Source: Pseudobacteriovorax antillogorgiicola (GTDB lineage Bacteria > Bdellovibrionota_B > Oligoflexia > Oligoflexales > Oligoflexaceae). Taken from it: a stretch of DNA of 64,000 nucleotides. The stretch lies in the NCBI RefSeq assembly GCF_900177345.1, contig NZ_FWZT01000010.1, positions 124,001-188,000 of the forward strand, read 5' to 3'. The position numbers were made by a program, and so were the translations under genes. Positions 62,673 to 64,000 of this stretch are shown here, one piece after another. The notes beneath the pieces are model-generated. The model ran no database searches, was not told the DNA's origin, and saw only the letters and a list, made by a program, of their open reading frames with translations. The stretch's first letter is position 1. The number at the start of each line of letters is the position of its first letter.

Positions 62673-63785
62673 CTACAAACTTGTAGTTAAAGAGTTTTCA
62701 CTGATTGTTCTAGCTAAATTATCAATTCCATCATTAGTCATGACATAGCCAACATAGTGTTTTCGACATACTTTTTCTGAGTTGCCGAGGTTACTTGCCA
62801 CCTGGCTCAAAGTCGCCCCATCGTTCAACAGGTTGATTGCGTAACAATGTCTGAGATCCTTGAAACTCAGTACGTGATTGGAGCCTATCGACTCACAGGC
62901 ACTCGCAATAAACTTGCTAAAGCTCCTCTTCCTTAGTTTTAATCGAACATCATTCGAAGCTTGAAGCCACTCATTAAGCGATTCCCCGCATTGTTCATAG
63001 ACAAATGCCCTTCGTGCTTTACCCCGCTTAGGTAGTGTCATAGAGCCGTCACGCAACATCTGCTTATTTACAAGATAAGCAAATCCGAAGTTCAGCTTTT
63101 TCACATTGGATCTTTCAAGCCCAAAGATCTCCCCCAACCTCAAGCCGGAGCAGTATGCTATTTCAGCTAGTACTCTATCGTAGCCTTGCAAGCGCTCGAT
63201 AACAGCTGCATACTCTTCGTTGGATAGGTTTTTGACCTCTTCGATGTGGTTAGCACGAAAATTTTCTAACCTATCATTCCCACGCCCTACAAATTTAAGA
63301 AGAGCATTCAGCCTCATCACAGTCTTCTCATGCGGTGTTTGTGACTGGTAACCCTCGTAGTATTTATCAATACGCTCTTGAATCTGATCTATCGGAGCCA
63401 ATCGCAGGTCCAGTTCTCCAAGAGCTAAGATAGCCCTCTTCAAGTCGTAATACGAGCTTTCTGGAGTTCGCTTCGCCAGTCTGCGCTTTCTAACATCCCT
63501 CAGATACTTAATGGCAAAGTATTCCTCCATGATACTCTGATTCCTACTTGAAACCTTTTTTGACTCTTGATCACGTGATTCATATAAGCTCTTAAGCAGT
63601 TCCTTGAATTGCAATTCACATTGACTAAAACTTAGAGCTCCACCTAAGTACTTACTATTAAGATTTTCAACTTCTTCTGTCTTAATTACCTTCCAAGACT
63701 TTCCTCTATCCTCAGATTTTGAAATACTAAACGTCCTTCGTTTATAGGTTGGAATCTTAAGTTTGTATCTTGTTTCTACGCTCAT
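62673..63785 (-). CDS. Tyrosine recombinase/integrase
   Basis: A 370-residue phage-type integrase. N-terminal arm region, SAM-like core-binding domain (about 85-180), catalytic domain with Arg in CSGLRLGEIFGL, Lys in LPKRGKARRAF, Arg in FKDLRHCYAINLL and the nucleophile Tyr in HYVGYV. The usual first His of HxxR is Lys (KDLR) and the GH of the third box is GN, so two of the assisting histidines are replaced; several integrase groups tolerate this. It should cut at the tRNA-Arg end. Its ATG overlaps the stop of the HTH gene (ATGA). Confidence 0.9.
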   Translation of the reverse strand: MSVETRYKLKIPTYKRRTFSISKSEDRGKSWKVIKTEEVENLNSKYLGGALSFSQCELQFKELLKSLYESRDQESKKVSSRNQSIMEEYFAIKYLRDVRKRRLAKRTPESSYYDLKRAILALGELDLRLAPIDQIQERIDKYYEGYQSQTPHEKTVMRLNALLKFVGRGNDRLENFRANHIEEVKNLSNEEYAAVIERLQGYDRVLAEIAYCSGLRLGEIFGLERSNVKKLNFGFAYLVNKQMLRDGSMTLPKRGKARRAFVYEQCGESLNEWLQASNDVRLKLRKRSFSKFIASACESIGSNHVLSFKDLRHCYAINLLNDGATLSQVASNLGNSEKVCRKHYVGYVMTNDGIDNLARTISENSLTTSL

Positions 63786-63997
63786 TTTCTATTCGCCTTT
63801 TTTCTCTGACTATCCAACCAAACTCTTAACACGGAACGCAGTGCGAAGTTTTTCCTTCCAATCTTAATAGAAGGAATCTTTCCAGCTGACATCCAGTTGG
63901 AGATAGTCTTAGTTGTTACTCCTAGTTCGAGCGCAATTTCTTCCTTAGATACTAGATTGTCAAAGAGCCTTTTGTCCGCATTGAAAGCAGATTCCAT
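63782..63997 (-). CDS. Excisionase-like helix-turn-helix protein
   Basis: A 71-residue MerR/AlpA-type winged-HTH protein: LVSKEEIALELGVTTKTISN, WMSAGKIPSIKIGRKNF, then RSVLRVWLDSQRK. This is the 'helix_turn_helix, excisionase family' pattern. With the integrase overlapping by 4 bases, it probably acts as recombination directionality factor or as regulator of int. ATG 63997 lies three bases from the window edge, so a longer start further right cannot be excluded. Confidence 0.85.
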   Translation of the reverse strand: MESAFNADKRLFDNLVSKEEIALELGVTTKTISNWMSAGKIPSIKIGRKNFALRSVLRVWLDSQRKKANRK

Positions 63998-64000
63998 AGT

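Larger units (their letters stand above)
62489..64000. mobile_element. Left edge of an integrated element at tRNA-Arg (continues past the window)
   Basis: Directly after the tRNA 3' end come 165 AT-rich non-coding bases, then a tyrosine recombinase and an excisionase-like HTH gene on the minus strand. This is the standard layout of a tRNA-integrated island or prophage. The non-coding strip holds repeated short words (GGTTCCA at about 62555 and 62569, then GTGGTTACC), possible recombinase arm sites. The far attachment site is not in the window. Confidence 0.7.

Noticed and set aside
1-64000. CRISPR array, rRNA operon or insertion sequence
   Set aside because: I looked for regularly spaced direct repeats, rRNA signatures and transposase-like proteins and saw none.

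Overview
The window reads as a stretch of core chromosome from a Gram-negative bacterium: outer-membrane barrels, many lipobox lipoproteins, TatC, a LolD/YbbA-type ABC system and a TesA-like esterase. Base composition is moderate. The mix of small secreted proteins with a Gly/Gln-rich start, CFI-box proteins, CheA-like kinases and GYF-PilZ fusions is most like Oligoflexia/Bdellovibrionota-type 'deltaproteobacterial' genomes. That placement is inference from gene content only.

Layout. 1-2.4 kb: the 3' end of bioA, a decayed reading frame, two small secreted proteins, one lipoprotein and a 121-bp imperfect palindrome. 2.4-10.7 kb: an OmpA-type lipoprotein with a sigma28-like promoter, an acidic protein, barrels, an EVE protein, polA-tatC, a three-zinc-finger protein with a leader hairpin that covers its ribosome site, and hpf. 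10.8-18.6 kb: recD2, a membrane glycosyltransferase, an unusual Ser/Thr kinase, a YbjN-like protein, a hydrolase and envelope proteins. 18.7-23.0 kb: yicC-gmk-relA/spoT and a DsbD-alpha-like exported protein. 23.0-30.3 kb: one probable seven-gene minus-strand operon (methyltransferase, ligA, pheA, thioredoxin-like lipoprotein, ureohydrolase, small lipoprotein, galE). 30.4-34.4 kb: a solute-binding protein and a methyltransferase converging on rpsP-rimM-trmD. 34.7-44.1 kb: an MBL hydrolase, a CFI-box surface protein, a mechanosensitive channel, pepN and lysA-acuI. 44.2-49.0 kb: tesA-ybbA-ybbP facing ctaA. 49.1-54.4 kb: a membrane CheA-like kinase, a pseudopilin-like protein, cbpA and a DUF3108 protein. 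54.5-62.4 kb: rpsA, lapA-like, rsmB with a catalytically dead PLD-like protein and a lipoprotein, then GYF-PilZ and helical-repeat proteins. 62.4-64.0 kb: tRNA-Arg(UCU) followed by a tyrosine recombinase and an excisionase-like HTH gene, the left edge of an integrated element that runs out of the window.

Genes are packed tightly. Several minus-strand sets are joined by ATGA stop/start overlaps, and five convergent pairs overlap at their 3' ends. TTG or GTG starts with good ribosome sites are common. I found no CRISPR array, rRNA or insertion sequence. The best candidates for something undescribed are the three-finger C-x2-C-x12-C-x3-C/H protein with its switch-like leader (9.48-10.16 kb), the palindromic element at 1.77-1.89 kb, and the sigma28-like promoter signals at 3.3, 10.7 and 15.7 kb.
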